64,000 nucleotides of DNA from positions 19,601 through 83,600 of the forward strand of contig NZ_QEQF01000009.1 of assembly GCF_003253115.1 (NCBI RefSeq), given 5' to 3'. Position numbers and translations under genes: made by a program. This document shows positions 52,506-61,968 of this stretch, one piece after another; positions within the stretch are counted from its first letter, which is position 1; the number at the start of each line of letters is the position of its first letter. The DNA comes from Haemophilus_A paraphrohaemolyticus_A. GTDB taxonomy: Bacteria > Pseudomonadota > Gammaproteobacteria > Enterobacterales > Pasteurellaceae. Below the pieces are notes generated by a model, which saw nothing but the letters and a program-made list of their open reading frames with translations, did not search any database and had not been told where the DNA came from.

Positions 52506-54233
52506 TTACATTTTCTCTACAGTCTTAATCCCTAACAGATCCAAACCTTGTTTTAACGTTTTCGCCGTTAATGCCGCCAAACGTAAACGGCTGTTTTTCA
52601 CCGCCTCTTCCGCATTCAAAATTGGGCAAGCCTCGTAGAAGCCCGAGAATGCCCCCGCCAATTCGTATAAGTATTGGCAAAGAATATGCGGCATACCATC
52701 TTTTGCTACGCCGTTTAAGGCTTCTTCAAATTGCAATAATTTTACCGCCAGTTCGCGCTCTTTTTCTTCGGTTAACACGATTTCTCCCGTTAATTGGTCT
52801 GCATCAATGCTACTACGGGCGAAAATCGAACAAATACGGGTGTAAGCGTATTGCATATAAGGTGCGGTGTTGCCTTCGAAAGTCAGCATATTGTCCCAGT
52901 CGAACACATAGTCGGTAGTACGGTTTTTCGAGAGATCTGAGTATTTCACCGAGCCGATTGCCACGGCTTCTACTACTGCTTCTTTTTCTTCCACACTCAA
53001 TTCTTGGCTGCGTTCAGAGATGAGCTTGTCTGCACGTTCTACCGCTTCATCAAGCAAATCTTTCAGTTTCACCGTGCCGCCTGAACGGGTTTTGAATGGC
53101 TTACCATCTTTGCCTAACATCATACCGAAGAATGGGTGTTCAAGGCTGAAAGAGTCTGGCACATAGCCCGCCTTGCGGGTAATCAACCATGCTTGTTGCA
53201 TATGTTGTGCCTGGCGGCTGTCGGAGAACACCAAAACGCGGTCGGCATTCAAGGTTTCGTAGCGATATTTTGCTGCCGCAATATCGGTTGTGGTGTATAA
53301 AAAACCGCCATCTTTTTTCTGCACGATAACGCCCATTGGATCGCCATCTTTGTTTTTAAATTCCTCTAAGAACACCACCAATGCACCGTCATCTTCGACC
53401 GCCAAACCTTTCTCTTTTAAGTCTGCTACGATTTCTGGCAGCATCGGGTTGTAAAGGCTTTCACCCATCACATCTTTTTCGGTCAAAGTCACGTTCAAGC
53501 GGTCGTAATTTTCTTGGTTGTGGCGCATCGTAATATCGACTAATTTTTTCCACATTGTGCGGCAATATTTGTCTCCACTTTGTAGTTTCACCACATAGTT
53601 ACGCGCTTTTTCTGCGAATGCTTCATCACTATCGTAATGCTCTTTTGCTGCACGGTAGAAGGCTTCAAGGTCGCTTAATTCCATCGCCGTGGCATTTTCG
53701 TTTTCCATTTTTTCAAGGTAAGCGATAAGCATACCGAACTGCGTTCCCCAATCGCCAACGTGGTTCGCACGAATCACATTGTTGCCTAAAAACTCAAGGG
53801 TACGCACCACCGCATCGCCAATAATGGTCGAACGTAAATGCCCAACGTGCATCTCTTTCGCCACGTTTGGCGATGAATAGTCAATCACGATCGTTTGCGG
53901 ATTTGCAGTTTGAATACCAAAATTGACCGCTTGCAATGCAGAATTTGCATTCGCTGCCAACCAATCTTTATCCAAGAAAATGTTGATAAAGCCTGGCCCT
54001 GCGATTTCTAATTTTTCCGCAATGCCGTCTAAATTTACGTTATCCAAAATTTTCTGAGCAAACTCACGAGGGTTCACCCCTAATTTTTTTGCAGTACCCA
54101 TCGCACCGTTCGCTTGGTAATCGCCAAACTCTGGCTTACCCGATTGACGCACTAACGGCTCAACATTCTCGTCTGCTCCCGCAAGAATCATTGCTTGCTT
54201 GATTTTATCTGATAAAATTTGCTGAATATTCAC
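52506..54233 (-). CDS. argS: Arginyl-tRNA synthetase
   Basis: 575-residue class I synthetase. N-terminal Add-1 domain that reads the tRNA D-loop, then the HIGH motif variant HVGHLRST (about 130), the EEFKNKDGDP insert, GKPFKTRSGG at the KMSK position (ArgRS lacks a canonical KMSK Lys), and the C-terminal all-helical anticodon-binding DALR domain ending LDLLGIKTVEKM. Divergent from the YecM-like gene, as in E. coli. Confidence 0.96.
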   Translation of the reverse strand: MNIQQILSDKIKQAMILAGADENVEPLVRQSGKPEFGDYQANGAMGTAKKLGVNPREFAQKILDNVNLDGIAEKLEIAGPGFINIFLDKDWLAANANSALQAVNFGIQTANPQTIVIDYSSPNVAKEMHVGHLRSTIIGDAVVRTLEFLGNNVIRANHVGDWGTQFGMLIAYLEKMENENATAMELSDLEAFYRAAKEHYDSDEAFAEKARNYVVKLQSGDKYCRTMWKKLVDITMRHNQENYDRLNVTLTEKDVMGESLYNPMLPEIVADLKEKGLAVEDDGALVVFLEEFKNKDGDPMGVIVQKKDGGFLYTTTDIAAAKYRYETLNADRVLVFSDSRQAQHMQQAWLITRKAGYVPDSFSLEHPFFGMMLGKDGKPFKTRSGGTVKLKDLLDEAVERADKLISERSQELSVEEKEAVVEAVAIGSVKYSDLSKNRTTDYVFDWDNMLTFEGNTAPYMQYAYTRICSIFARSSIDADQLTGEIVLTEEKERELAVKLLQFEEALNGVAKDGMPHILCQYLYELAGAFSGFYEACPILNAEEAVKNSRLRLAALTAKTLKQGLDLLGIKTVEKM

Positions 54234-54263
54234 TTTTTAACCTATTGCATATACATTCAAAAA

Positions 54264-54869
54264 ATGGACAAAATTATACCTGAAAATGCAAACTTTTACG
54301 AGAAAATGACCGCTTGTTTTGGTGATTTATCTCAATTCGAGCAAAAAATTCAGCAAATTGCAGAAATCGCAGGGATTGATCTCAGCCGATATGAAATCGA
54401 TCATCTTGCAGTTCGAATGAATACACTTGAAACTGCTAAAAAATGGCGAAATCTTTTGGTGGAAAATGTAAAGATTCTTAAAGAAAGTAAAGTTAATGGT
54501 CGTCCAATTGGACTGTTTGAGCTAACGCAAGCGGTTGATTTTTGTGGACAAAAAGTCAAAATCATAGAACTTCCCTTCCCTAAAGGCAAAATTTATCCAC
54601 AAGAGGGGTGGGAACATATTGAAGCTGTAATCCCGATGCAACAAGGCGAGAGCGTAGTTTTATGGATTGAACGTGTGCTAAAAATGTTTGCACTTAATGA
54701 GAATCCTAAACTTAATATTAAAATTAGTCAGCCTGAAGTGGAAGGTGAACAACTACCTAATCCAACTATTGCGATAAATGTAAAGAATGCAACTTTAGGT
54801 AATCATTCTTGTCTAAAACTACATCCTTATGGTATAAATGATATTATTTGTTCAGAAAATTATTTCTGA
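54264..54869 (+). CDS. YecM-like VOC-superfamily protein
   Basis: 201 residues from ATG 54264. Matches E. coli YecM in pattern: IDHLAVRMNTLETAKKWR, NGRPIGLFEL, IIELPFPKGKIYPQEGWEHIEAVIP, LPNPTIAI, LKLHPYGINDIICSE. The fold is of the glyoxalase/VOC type with possible metal-binding His and Glu residues, but no reaction is known. Its place next to argS is conserved in E. coli. Confidence 0.85.
   Translation: MDKIIPENANFYEKMTACFGDLSQFEQKIQQIAEIAGIDLSRYEIDHLAVRMNTLETAKKWRNLLVENVKILKESKVNGRPIGLFELTQAVDFCGQKVKIIELPFPKGKIYPQEGWEHIEAVIPMQQGESVVLWIERVLKMFALNENPKLNIKISQPEVEGEQLPNPTIAINVKNATLGNHSCLKLHPYGINDIICSENYF
54308..54317 (-). repeat. DNA uptake signal sequence
   Basis: Perfect complement of ACAAGCGGTC near the start of the YecM-like gene. 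Confidence 0.85.
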
Positions 54870-54892
54870 ACTTTCTCTTATTGGGGTACAAT

Positions 54893-55357
54893 ATGAAAAG
54901 AATTAGATTAGCTATTGCATTATTCTCTAGCTTTGTGATGGTAGGTTGTGCAAACACCGATATTTATAGCGGAAGCGTCTATTCAGCTTCACAAGCCAAA
55001 GAAGCTCGAGCAATTAGCTACGGTACGATTGTATCTGTGCGTGATGTAAAAATCCAAGCAGATAATCAAGGTGTAATCGGCACAGTCGGTGGCGGTGTAT
55101 TAGGTGGTATTGCTGGTTCTGCTATCGGTGGCGGTAGAGGGCAAGCGATTGCAACTGCTGTAGGAGCTATTGCAGGTGCGATGGCAGGCAATACAATCGA
55201 AGAAAAGGCGAGTCAAGTTTCTTCATTAGAAATGACGATTCGTAAAGATGATGGTCAAGAAATCGTAGTTGTTCAGAAAAAAGAAGACGGTTTCGTACCA
55301 GGTAAACGCGTAAGACTCGTTGGTTCTAACTCGAATTTAAACGTTTCTTTACTTTAA
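54893..55357 (+). CDS. slyB: Glycine-zipper outer-membrane lipoprotein (SlyB/Pcp type)
   Basis: 154 residues from ATG 54893 behind TTGGGG. Lipobox MVGC puts the lipidated Cys at about 19. YGTIVSVRDVKIQADNQGVIGTVGGGVLGGIAGSAIGGGRGQAIATAVGAIAGAMAG is the glycine-zipper membrane-inserting stretch, and ITVRKDDG-like LEMTIRKDDGQEIVVVQ follows. SlyB-type proteins stabilise the outer membrane under stress. Followed at 22 bp by a second small lipoprotein that resembles its C-terminal half. Confidence 0.88.
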   Translation: MKRIRLAIALFSSFVMVGCANTDIYSGSVYSASQAKEARAISYGTIVSVRDVKIQADNQGVIGTVGGGVLGGIAGSAIGGGRGQAIATAVGAIAGAMAGNTIEEKASQVSSLEMTIRKDDGQEIVVVQKKEDGFVPGKRVRLVGSNSNLNVSLL

Positions 55358-55379
55358 TTTTCAATTTTAAGGATTCATA

Positions 55380-55655
55380 ATGAAAAAACTTTCGTTAGCC
55401 GTATTAGTTAGTATGGTTCTTGCAGCTTGTACAGCTGAAGTTTACTCTAACCGTGGTGATGCAACTATTTTAAGTAGCAAAGACATCTCAAAAGATGTTG
55501 TTGAGTTAACCGTTCAAAAAGACAACGGTGAAATCGTGACTTTAAAACGTCAATACGATTCACACGCAACTGTTGGAGCACGTGTCACTGTTGCTGACCA
55601 AGAAAACAAACAAGATTCAGATTTAAAAACAATTCATCGTTACGAATTTAAATAA
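55380..55655 (+). CDS. Small lipoprotein related to the SlyB C-terminal region
   Basis: 91 residues. Lipobox VLAAC, Cys at about 17. The rest (DVVELTVQKDNGEIVTLKRQYDSHATVGARVTVADQEN) resembles the beta-rich tail of the preceding SlyB-like protein but has no glycine zipper. Probably a periplasm-facing lipoprotein of the same operon; function unknown. Confidence 0.75.
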   Translation: MKKLSLAVLVSMVLAACTAEVYSNRGDATILSSKDISKDVVELTVQKDNGEIVTLKRQYDSHATVGARVTVADQENKQDSDLKTIHRYEFK

Positions 55656-55668
55656 TCTGGATAGATAA

Positions 55669-55700
55669 AGAAAACCCGACATAACCTTGTTGGGTTTTCT
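55669..55700. terminator. Terminator after the lipoprotein pair
   Basis: Stem of up to 13 bp (AGAAAACCC with its complement, extended by CGACA/TGTTG); shared by the convergent tyrA. Confidence 0.8.
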
Positions 55701-55716
55701 TCTACTTAAATTCAGT

Positions 55717-56835
55717 CTATTTTCGATAATCATTCGCCTGCTGCAACAATACTTGGCTCTCTTTTAAAAACTGTTCGGAATAATCACCAAACCAGTGATG
55801 TACCTTTTCAAAAACTTGAATAAAGCCCGCTTTATCTTTTTCTTCAAAGAATTTTAAGCTCTGTTCAAAGGTTGCTTTTAACGATTGAATCGTCGTGAGA
55901 TTTTCAGGTTTATCCGAAATAATATCTGCATACAACGCCCCATCTTGAGCAAATAACCGCCCTATCATCGCGAGTTCTAAACGGTAAATAGGAGAAGAAA
56001 GCGCTAATAGCTGTTCAAGTTTTATCGGCTGTTCTGATAAATGCAAACCAAACATAAAAGTCGAAAAGTGGCGAAGAGCTTGAATATAAGTCATTGCGTG
56101 ATCGTGCTCTATAGCATCAATCACTTCAATTTTTGCCCCCCAAATTTTGATCTGCTCTAATAACCATTCATATTGCTCTGCCCCACGTCCGTGGCAACAA
56201 ACCACTATTTGCTTTGCCAAACTTGGCGTATCTGGACCAAACATCGGGTGAAACCCAACCACTGCCCCTTGATGTACTTGCAACATTTTTTTCAATGGCT
56301 GTGCTTTCACCGAAGTGAGATCCGCCAAAATCATCTTTTCCGTCAAAAACGGTTGTAAGCGCTCAATCATTTCCAGCGTTTTATTTATCGGTACACAAAC
56401 AAGCACAAGATCTGCGTCCGCCAAAATGATGTCAGCCTGTACCCAATCATTTTGATCGAGGCTTACCACTTGGTAGCCCGATAAACTTAGAAAGCGGTTA
56501 AATAATCGCCCTAGTTTACCAAGCCCACCCACAATCACGATCTTTTGAATATCCGGATTCACTTTCTTAAAGCCGTGTTTATTCTCATTTGCGTAAGATT
56601 CTCGCATCACACGCCTAAGCACATCTTCAATCAAATCAGCAGGTACACCTTGCGTTTGTGCTTCAGTTCTGCGAGCTTCAATCATCGCTTTTTCACGCTC
56701 TGGTGCATAGACGGGAATACCGTGTTCTGATTTTACTTTTCCCACTTTCGCCACTAATCTTAAGCGTTCGGAAAGTAAGGCTATCAACTCACGATCAACC
56801 TGATCAATTTTTTCACGTAAAGGGTTTAATGGCAT
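55717..56835 (-). CDS. tyrA: Bifunctional chorismate mutase / prephenate dehydrogenase
   Basis: 372 residues for two steps of tyrosine synthesis. The chorismate mutase domain (about 1-90) has the AroQ pattern LREKIDQVDRELIALLSERLRLVAKVGKVK with YAPEREKAMIEARR. The dehydrogenase domain (about 98-372) has the NAD site IVGGLGKLGRLFNRFLSLSG, FHPMFGPD and HDHAMTYIQALRH. A TyrR-like box lies 40 bp upstream. Length and fusion are as in E. coli TyrA. Confidence 0.95.
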   Translation of the reverse strand: MPLNPLREKIDQVDRELIALLSERLRLVAKVGKVKSEHGIPVYAPEREKAMIEARRTEAQTQGVPADLIEDVLRRVMRESYANENKHGFKKVNPDIQKIVIVGGLGKLGRLFNRFLSLSGYQVVSLDQNDWVQADIILADADLVLVCVPINKTLEMIERLQPFLTEKMILADLTSVKAQPLKKMLQVHQGAVVGFHPMFGPDTPSLAKQIVVCCHGRGAEQYEWLLEQIKIWGAKIEVIDAIEHDHAMTYIQALRHFSTFMFGLHLSEQPIKLEQLLALSSPIYRLELAMIGRLFAQDGALYADIISDKPENLTTIQSLKATFEQSLKFFEEKDKAGFIQVFEKVHHWFGDYSEQFLKESQVLLQQANDYRK

Positions 56836-56874
56836 AATTCATCCTTGATGTTGTGTTTATTATTATTTACTTAT

Positions 56875-56892
56875 TGTAAACTTAAAATTACA
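56875..56892. promoter_or_regulatory. TyrR-like box upstream of tyrA
   Basis: TGTAAACTTAAAATTACA fits TGTAAA-N6-TTTACA with one mismatch and lies just before tyrA, the expected place for repression by TyrR with tyrosine. Confidence 0.6.
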
Positions 56893-56898
56893 GATAAA

Positions 56899-57942
56899 TT
56901 ACCGATTTCTTGCCAAGATTTCAACTACTTTTTGCTTCACGCTTTCCACCGAAATACTAGCCATTAAATTCTCGCCCGTTTTCGATTTAGCTTTGGTCGC
57001 CCAAGAAAGCTCTTGCCACGGTTTACCGTAATAAGTTCGCACCGCTTCATCATAAACAGAAATCACATTTTGCTGATCATTGTAAGGTGAGGTACGGCGA
57101 GGATTGTGAATCGCATAAAGCCCAATCACAGGTGTACCTTGAATACTCGCAATATGGGCTGAACCAGTGTCAGGCGAAATCACTAAGTCTGCTAATTTTA
57201 AGAGAGCAGCAAGCTCTTTTAGCGACGTTTTTCCTACCAAATTCTGCACATTTGGGGCAATTTGCTGAATACAAGCGGTCATTTCCAGTTCACGTTTTGT
57301 AGGAGAACCGACCAAAATTACGTTGATATTTTGTGCTATCAACCAATTGGCAATGTCGGCATAACGATCTATTAACCAATCTTTTTCTGCCTTGCTGGAA
57401 CAAGGGGAAATCACCACATTTTTACGCATTGGATCAAGCCATTGTTTCGCTTTTTCAACCGTTTCCGCAGGAATTGGCAATTGCCATTTTGGGGTTAAAT
57501 CAGTCACGCCAATCGCTTTGGCAAACATCATCTGTCCATCTAACACGTGCAGAGAGGCAGTTTGTTCTACCTTTTGATTGGTAAAAAGCCACTGCATTTC
57601 ACGGGCTCGATCTTTGTTAAATCCCATTTTTTTATCCGCTTTAATGCCAAGTGAAAGAATAGAAGCTCGAAATGCAGTTTGCATATTAAGCAGAAAATCG
57701 AACCGCTTGTGGGCAAGCTGTTTCCAAATTGTAAAGATACCTTTCCAACCAGATTTTTTATCAAACGGAATTAACGTCACATTAGGGAGATCTTGCATTA
57801 GCATTGCTTCAGTTTTACCGATAATCCAAATAATTTCCGCATCGGGATATTGGCGTTGAATAGCTTGCACAACAGCAAGGGTATGGCAAACATCACCAAT
57901 CGCAGAGAGGCGAAGAATGCAGAGGGATAGGGGATTTTTCAT
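56899..57942 (-). CDS. opsX: Lipopolysaccharide heptosyltransferase (OpsX type)
   Basis: 347-residue GT9 enzyme that adds the first heptose to Kdo in the inner core of lipooligosaccharide. The N-terminal LCILRLSAIGDVCHTL is the acceptor-side GT9 motif; SPCSSKAEKDW and the C-terminal donor-binding DLVISPDTGSAHIASIQGTPVIGLYAIHNPRRTSPY fit OpsX of Haemophilus rather than WaaC or WaaF. The neighbouring gene (tyrA) is unrelated in function. Confidence 0.85.
   Translation of the reverse strand: MKNPLSLCILRLSAIGDVCHTLAVVQAIQRQYPDAEIIWIIGKTEAMLMQDLPNVTLIPFDKKSGWKGIFTIWKQLAHKRFDFLLNMQTAFRASILSLGIKADKKMGFNKDRAREMQWLFTNQKVEQTASLHVLDGQMMFAKAIGVTDLTPKWQLPIPAETVEKAKQWLDPMRKNVVISPCSSKAEKDWLIDRYADIANWLIAQNINVILVGSPTKRELEMTACIQQIAPNVQNLVGKTSLKELAALLKLADLVISPDTGSAHIASIQGTPVIGLYAIHNPRRTSPYNDQQNVISVYDEAVRTYYGKPWQELSWATKAKSKTGENLMASISVESVKQKVVEILARNR
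57271..57280 (+). repeat. DNA uptake signal sequence
   Basis: Perfect ACAAGCGGTC inside opsX. Confidence 0.85.
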
Positions 57943-58006
57943 ATAGTATAAATTATATTTACATAGAGAATAAGACTCTCTCCGAAAATTCTAAGAATTT
58001 TCTCTA

Positions 58007-58029
58007 CCCTCTCCCACAAGGGGAGAGGG
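58007..58029. repeat. Intergenic palindrome, CCCTCTCCC type
   Basis: CCCTCTCCCACAAGGGGAGAGGG, the second full copy of the unit at 35767; it lies after the dppF stop and may act as a terminator or 3' stabiliser. Confidence 0.75.
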
Positions 58030-58039
58030 AGTATAGTGA

Positions 58040-59020
58040 TTACTCCACAACAAAACACGCAATTTTTCTACCATCTGGGTAGTTTTTCAATTGCGGTTGT
58101 TCCACTCGGCAGCGGTCGGTTGCAAAGCGGCAGCGGGCGTGGAAGGCACAGCCCTTTGGTGGATTAAGTGGACTTGGCAGCTCGCCTGTGAGTTTAATTC
58201 TCTCACGGCGATCAGCTTCGTTTAATCTTGGCGTTGCTGAAAGAAGCGCTTGCGTGTATGGATGTTTTGGCTCAGCAAAAATCTGTTTTACCTCACCTTG
58301 CTCCACGCAACGTCCTAAATACATCACCATCACTTCGTCTGCAATATGTTCCACGACTGAAAGATCGTGTGAGATAAAGACATAAGAAAGCCCCATTTCT
58401 TCTTGCAGATCCATCATCAGATTGAGCACTTGAGCGCGTACAGAAACATCCAGTGCAGAAACAGGTTCATCCGCCACAACAATATCAGGCTCAAGCATCA
58501 ACCCGCGAGCAATCGCAATACGCTGACGTTGTCCGCCCGAAAACATATGTGGATAGCGGTCATAAAACTCTGGTTTTAAGCCCACTTTTGCCATCATATC
58601 CAACACTTTTGCCTTGCGCTCTTTTACCGAAAGCGAAGTGTTAATAAGCAATGGCTCTTCTAAGATTGAGCCCACTTTTTTACGTGGGTTAAGTGAGCTG
58701 TACGGATTTTGGAAGACGATTTGAATTTTACGACGACGAAGCGTTGCCATCTCTTTATCATTTTCCAAAAAGTTTTGTCCATTGTAGAAAAGCTCGCCTT
58801 CAGTCGGCTGCTCAATCATTGTAAGCATTCGCCCAAGCGTCGATTTCCCACATCCAGACTCCCCCACCACTGCCAAGGTTTTGCCCCGTTCAAGCGTGAA
58901 AGAAACACCATCTACCGCTTTTACCATTTTTGGTTTTGCGAATAACCCTTTCTTCACTGGGTAATATTTTTTCAGGTTAATCGCATCAAGAAGCGGTGCG
59001 TTTTCGTAATTTTTTTGCAT
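58040..59020 (-). CDS. dppF: Dipeptide ABC transporter ATP-binding protein DppF
   Basis: 326 residues. Walker A GESGCGKST (about 54), Q-loop VFQNPYSSLNPRKKV, signature FSGGQRQRI, Walker B DIVVADEP, H-loop ISHD; the C-terminal oligopeptide-type extension (LPSPLNPPKGCAFHARCRFATDRCRVEQP) has four Cys that bind an iron-sulfur cluster in related proteins. Pairs with DppD. Last gene of dppABCDF. Confidence 0.94.
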   Translation of the reverse strand: MQKNYENAPLLDAINLKKYYPVKKGLFAKPKMVKAVDGVSFTLERGKTLAVVGESGCGKSTLGRMLTMIEQPTEGELFYNGQNFLENDKEMATLRRRKIQIVFQNPYSSLNPRKKVGSILEEPLLINTSLSVKERKAKVLDMMAKVGLKPEFYDRYPHMFSGGQRQRIAIARGLMLEPDIVVADEPVSALDVSVRAQVLNLMMDLQEEMGLSYVFISHDLSVVEHIADEVMVMYLGRCVEQGEVKQIFAEPKHPYTQALLSATPRLNEADRRERIKLTGELPSPLNPPKGCAFHARCRFATDRCRVEQPQLKNYPDGRKIACFVVE

Positions 59021-59036
59021 ATTGTCCTCTCCTTGA

Positions 59037-60014
59037 TTAGCTCGGTAAGCCTTGATTATTTAATGGTGTATGGCATTTGACTTGACGGCCGTTGATTTGC
59101 ACCAACGCAGGCTCAACGCTACGGCATTTCTCCGTCGCATACGGGCAACGCGGGTTAAGCAAGCAGCCTTGAGGACGGTCATATTTACCAGGTACAACAC
59201 CAGGGAGCGATTGCAAGCGAGATTTACCTTCCGCAAACTCTGGCAATGCTTTCAACAGCGCTTGTGTATAAGGGTGCAACGGCGATTTGAAAATCTCTTC
59301 TGCCTTCCCTTCTTCCACCACTTGCCCTGCGTACATCACAATAATGCGATGTGCTGATTCTGCCACCAACGCCAGATCGTGCGTAATTAAAATCAACGCC
59401 ATATTTTCTTTACGTTGTAATTCAAGCAGTAAATCAATAATTTGGGCTTGAATGGTTACATCAAGCGCCGTTGTCGGTTCATCAGCAATCAACAGCTTCG
59501 GGTTACACGCAATTGCCATTGCGATCATTACACGCTGGCTCATCCCGCCAGAAAGCTGGTGTGGATAAACCTCTAAACGAGATTTAGGATCAGGAATGCC
59601 CACCAGTGAAAGCAATTCAATTGTTCGCTCACGGCGTGCTGATTTGCTCCCGCCTTGATGCACTTTTAAGGCTTCCATAATTTGATAGCCCACGGTATAG
59701 CTTGGGTTGAGGCTTGTCATCGCATCTTGGAAGATCATCGCAATATCTGCTCCAACAATTTTCTGCTTCTCTTTTGGCTTTAACGCTAGCAGATCATTCT
59801 GGTTAAAATGCAATTTCTCTGCAGTCACACGACCTGGGAAGTCTATCAAGCCCATAATCGCCAAAGAACTAACCGATTTACCCGAACCAGATTCGCCTAC
59901 AATACCTAACACTTCACCTTCATTCACGGTGTAGCTAACACGATCAACCGCTTTAAAAGGGGCTTTTTCATCGCCGAACGAAACGGAAAGATTTTCAACT
60001 GTTAGTAAACTCAT
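59037..60014 (-). CDS. dppD: Dipeptide ABC transporter ATP-binding protein DppD
   Basis: 325 residues. Walker A GESGSGKSV (about 40), Q-loop MIFQDAMTSLNP, signature LSGGMSQRV, Walker B KLLIADEPT, H-loop ITHD, and a Cys-bearing tail (RPQGCLLNPRCPYATEKCRSVEP). Sixteen bases before dppF, 8 bases after dppC. Confidence 0.94.
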   Translation of the reverse strand: MSLLTVENLSVSFGDEKAPFKAVDRVSYTVNEGEVLGIVGESGSGKSVSSLAIMGLIDFPGRVTAEKLHFNQNDLLALKPKEKQKIVGADIAMIFQDAMTSLNPSYTVGYQIMEALKVHQGGSKSARRERTIELLSLVGIPDPKSRLEVYPHQLSGGMSQRVMIAMAIACNPKLLIADEPTTALDVTIQAQIIDLLLELQRKENMALILITHDLALVAESAHRIIVMYAGQVVEEGKAEEIFKSPLHPYTQALLKALPEFAEGKSRLQSLPGVVPGKYDRPQGCLLNPRCPYATEKCRSVEPALVQINGRQVKCHTPLNNQGLPS

Positions 60015-60022
60015 TTCGCCCC

Positions 60023-60913
60023 CTATTGTTTTAATTTTGGATCGAGAGCATCACGTAAGCCGTCGCCCATCAAGTTAAAGGCTAATACAAGCGATAAAAT
60101 CGCTAAGCCTGGAATGGTCACAAGCCAGTTCGCTGATTGCATAAAACCGCGTGATTCTGCCAACATTGTACCCAGTTCTGGTGTAGGTGGTTGAGCACCA
60201 ATGCCCAAGAAGCCAAGTGCGGCAAGTTCTAAAATCGCATTAGAAATCCCCATCGTCATTTGCACAATCAATGGCGCAAGGCAGTTTGGCAAAATCACAA
60301 TAAACATCAATCGCCACACATTTGCCCCTGCTACGCGGCTTGCCACGACATAATCACGATTTTTCTCATTCATCACCGAAGCACGGGTTAAACGCACATA
60401 ACTTGGAATGGAAACAATCGCAATTGCAATCGCCGCATTAATTAAGGAAGGTCCGAGAATAGTTACTACACCAATCGTTAAAAGCAAACTTGGAATGGCA
60501 AGCATAATATCGACCAAACGCATAATTAAAATATCAAGCGTGCCACCGTAGTAGCCTGCAAGCAAGCCTAAAATAACACCGAGTACGCAAGACATTACGA
60601 CAATCAGCAAGCCAATAAAAACAGAAAGTCTCGCCCCATAAATAATGCGCGAAAGCATATCCCGACCAATGTCGTCTGTGCCTAAAATATAAGCTGAATT
60701 CCCCCCCTCAAACCACATTGGTGGTAAAAGCAAGGATGAGCGGTTTTGTTCGATTGGGTCGAAAGGTGCAACCCAATCTGCAAAAATCGCAGCAAAAAGC
60801 ACGATTAAAATAAAGATAAACCCAATTACCGCTCCACGGTTTTGACTAAAATAATAGACAAACTCTTGGAAAGGTGTTTTCGGTATTGGGGCTGTTACTG
60901 TCGTTGAAGACAT
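60023..60913 (-). CDS. dppC: Dipeptide ABC transporter permease DppC
   Basis: 296 residues with six membrane helices. N-terminal hydrophobic segment GAVIGFIFILIVLFAAIFADWVAPFDPIEQ and the EAA-type loop ELAALGFLGIGAQPPTPELGTML with GDGLRDALDPKLKQ at the end. The inner-membrane half-channel that pairs with DppB. Confidence 0.94.
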   Translation of the reverse strand: MSSTTVTAPIPKTPFQEFVYYFSQNRGAVIGFIFILIVLFAAIFADWVAPFDPIEQNRSSLLLPPMWFEGGNSAYILGTDDIGRDMLSRIIYGARLSVFIGLLIVVMSCVLGVILGLLAGYYGGTLDILIMRLVDIMLAIPSLLLTIGVVTILGPSLINAAIAIAIVSIPSYVRLTRASVMNEKNRDYVVASRVAGANVWRLMFIVILPNCLAPLIVQMTMGISNAILELAALGFLGIGAQPPTPELGTMLAESRGFMQSANWLVTIPGLAILSLVLAFNLMGDGLRDALDPKLKQ

Positions 60914-60927
60914 TCTTCACTCCTCTA

Positions 60928-61932
60928 TTAGCTATGGCGAATTCGTGGATTCACCACACCATAAATCAAATCAACCAGTAAATTCAGAAGGATGATGATA
61001 GTTGCAATAATCAGCACTGAACCTTGTAGCACAGGATAATCTCGGGCATTAATCGCCTCAATTACCCATTTACCAATACCTGGCCAAGAGAAAATATTTT
61101 CGGTTAATACCGCCCCAGAGAGCAACTGCCCCACAATTAAACCTACCACCGTCACGACAGGAATTAACGCATTACGCAATGCGTGTACAAACACGATACG
61201 CGTAGTATTTAAGCCTTTTGCTTTTGCGGTGCGGATGTAATCTTCGCCCAATACTTCAAGCATTGAAGAACGCGTCATTCGGGTAATTACTGCGAGAGGA
61301 ATCGTACCTAATACAATTGAAGGTAAAATTAAAGATTTAATGGCTGCTAAAAATGCCCCTGGTTCATCAGATTGCCAAGTGTCAATCAGCATAAAACCCG
61401 TGTTAGCTTCAATCCAAAACTCAGACGACAAACGCCCCGAAGCAGGCAAGCCAAGCGGAGTGGACACATAGAGAATTAAAATCAAGCCCCACCAGAAAAT
61501 CGGCATTGAATAACCTGTCAGAGAAAGTGTGGTTACAATATGTGAAATCCAAGAATTTTTCTTCACTGCAGCAATCACACCAAGAAAAATGCCGATCACT
61601 AAAGACCAAAGCAAGGCAAAAAATGCAAGCTCAACCGTAGCAGGGAAAAGAGTAAAAAATTCCTTGAGCACTGGCTCATTATTACGGAATGAGTTACCTA
61701 AATCGCCTTGAAAAATTCCTTTGATGTAATTGAAATATTGTTCAGGTAAGGGTAAATCCAAGCCGAGTTGCGACATCATTTGGGCGTGTACAGCTGGATC
61801 CAGCCCACGTTCGCCCATTCGAATTTCGATTGGATCTCCTGGAATCAGATGCACAAGGGCAAAAGTAATTAAGGTAATCGCAATAAAGGTAGGAATCACC
61901 ATTAAAATACGTTTTAAAATAAATGAAAACAT
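60928..61932 (-). CDS. dppB: Dipeptide ABC transporter permease DppB
   Basis: 334 residues: FILKRILMVIPTFIAITLITFALVHLIPGDP at the start (first helix and loop), six helices, EAA loop YIRTAKAKGLNTTRIVFVHALRNALIPV, and the C-terminal DLIYGVVNPRIRHS. Fifteen bases before dppC. A gap of about 150 bp separates it from dppA and holds an uptake signal, a common place for expression step-down. Confidence 0.94.
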   Translation of the reverse strand: MFSFILKRILMVIPTFIAITLITFALVHLIPGDPIEIRMGERGLDPAVHAQMMSQLGLDLPLPEQYFNYIKGIFQGDLGNSFRNNEPVLKEFFTLFPATVELAFFALLWSLVIGIFLGVIAAVKKNSWISHIVTTLSLTGYSMPIFWWGLILILYVSTPLGLPASGRLSSEFWIEANTGFMLIDTWQSDEPGAFLAAIKSLILPSIVLGTIPLAVITRMTRSSMLEVLGEDYIRTAKAKGLNTTRIVFVHALRNALIPVVTVVGLIVGQLLSGAVLTENIFSWPGIGKWVIEAINARDYPVLQGSVLIIATIIILLNLLVDLIYGVVNPRIRHS

Positions 61933-61968
61933 AAATAGATAATAATAGATAAATTTTTGGAAAATTTT

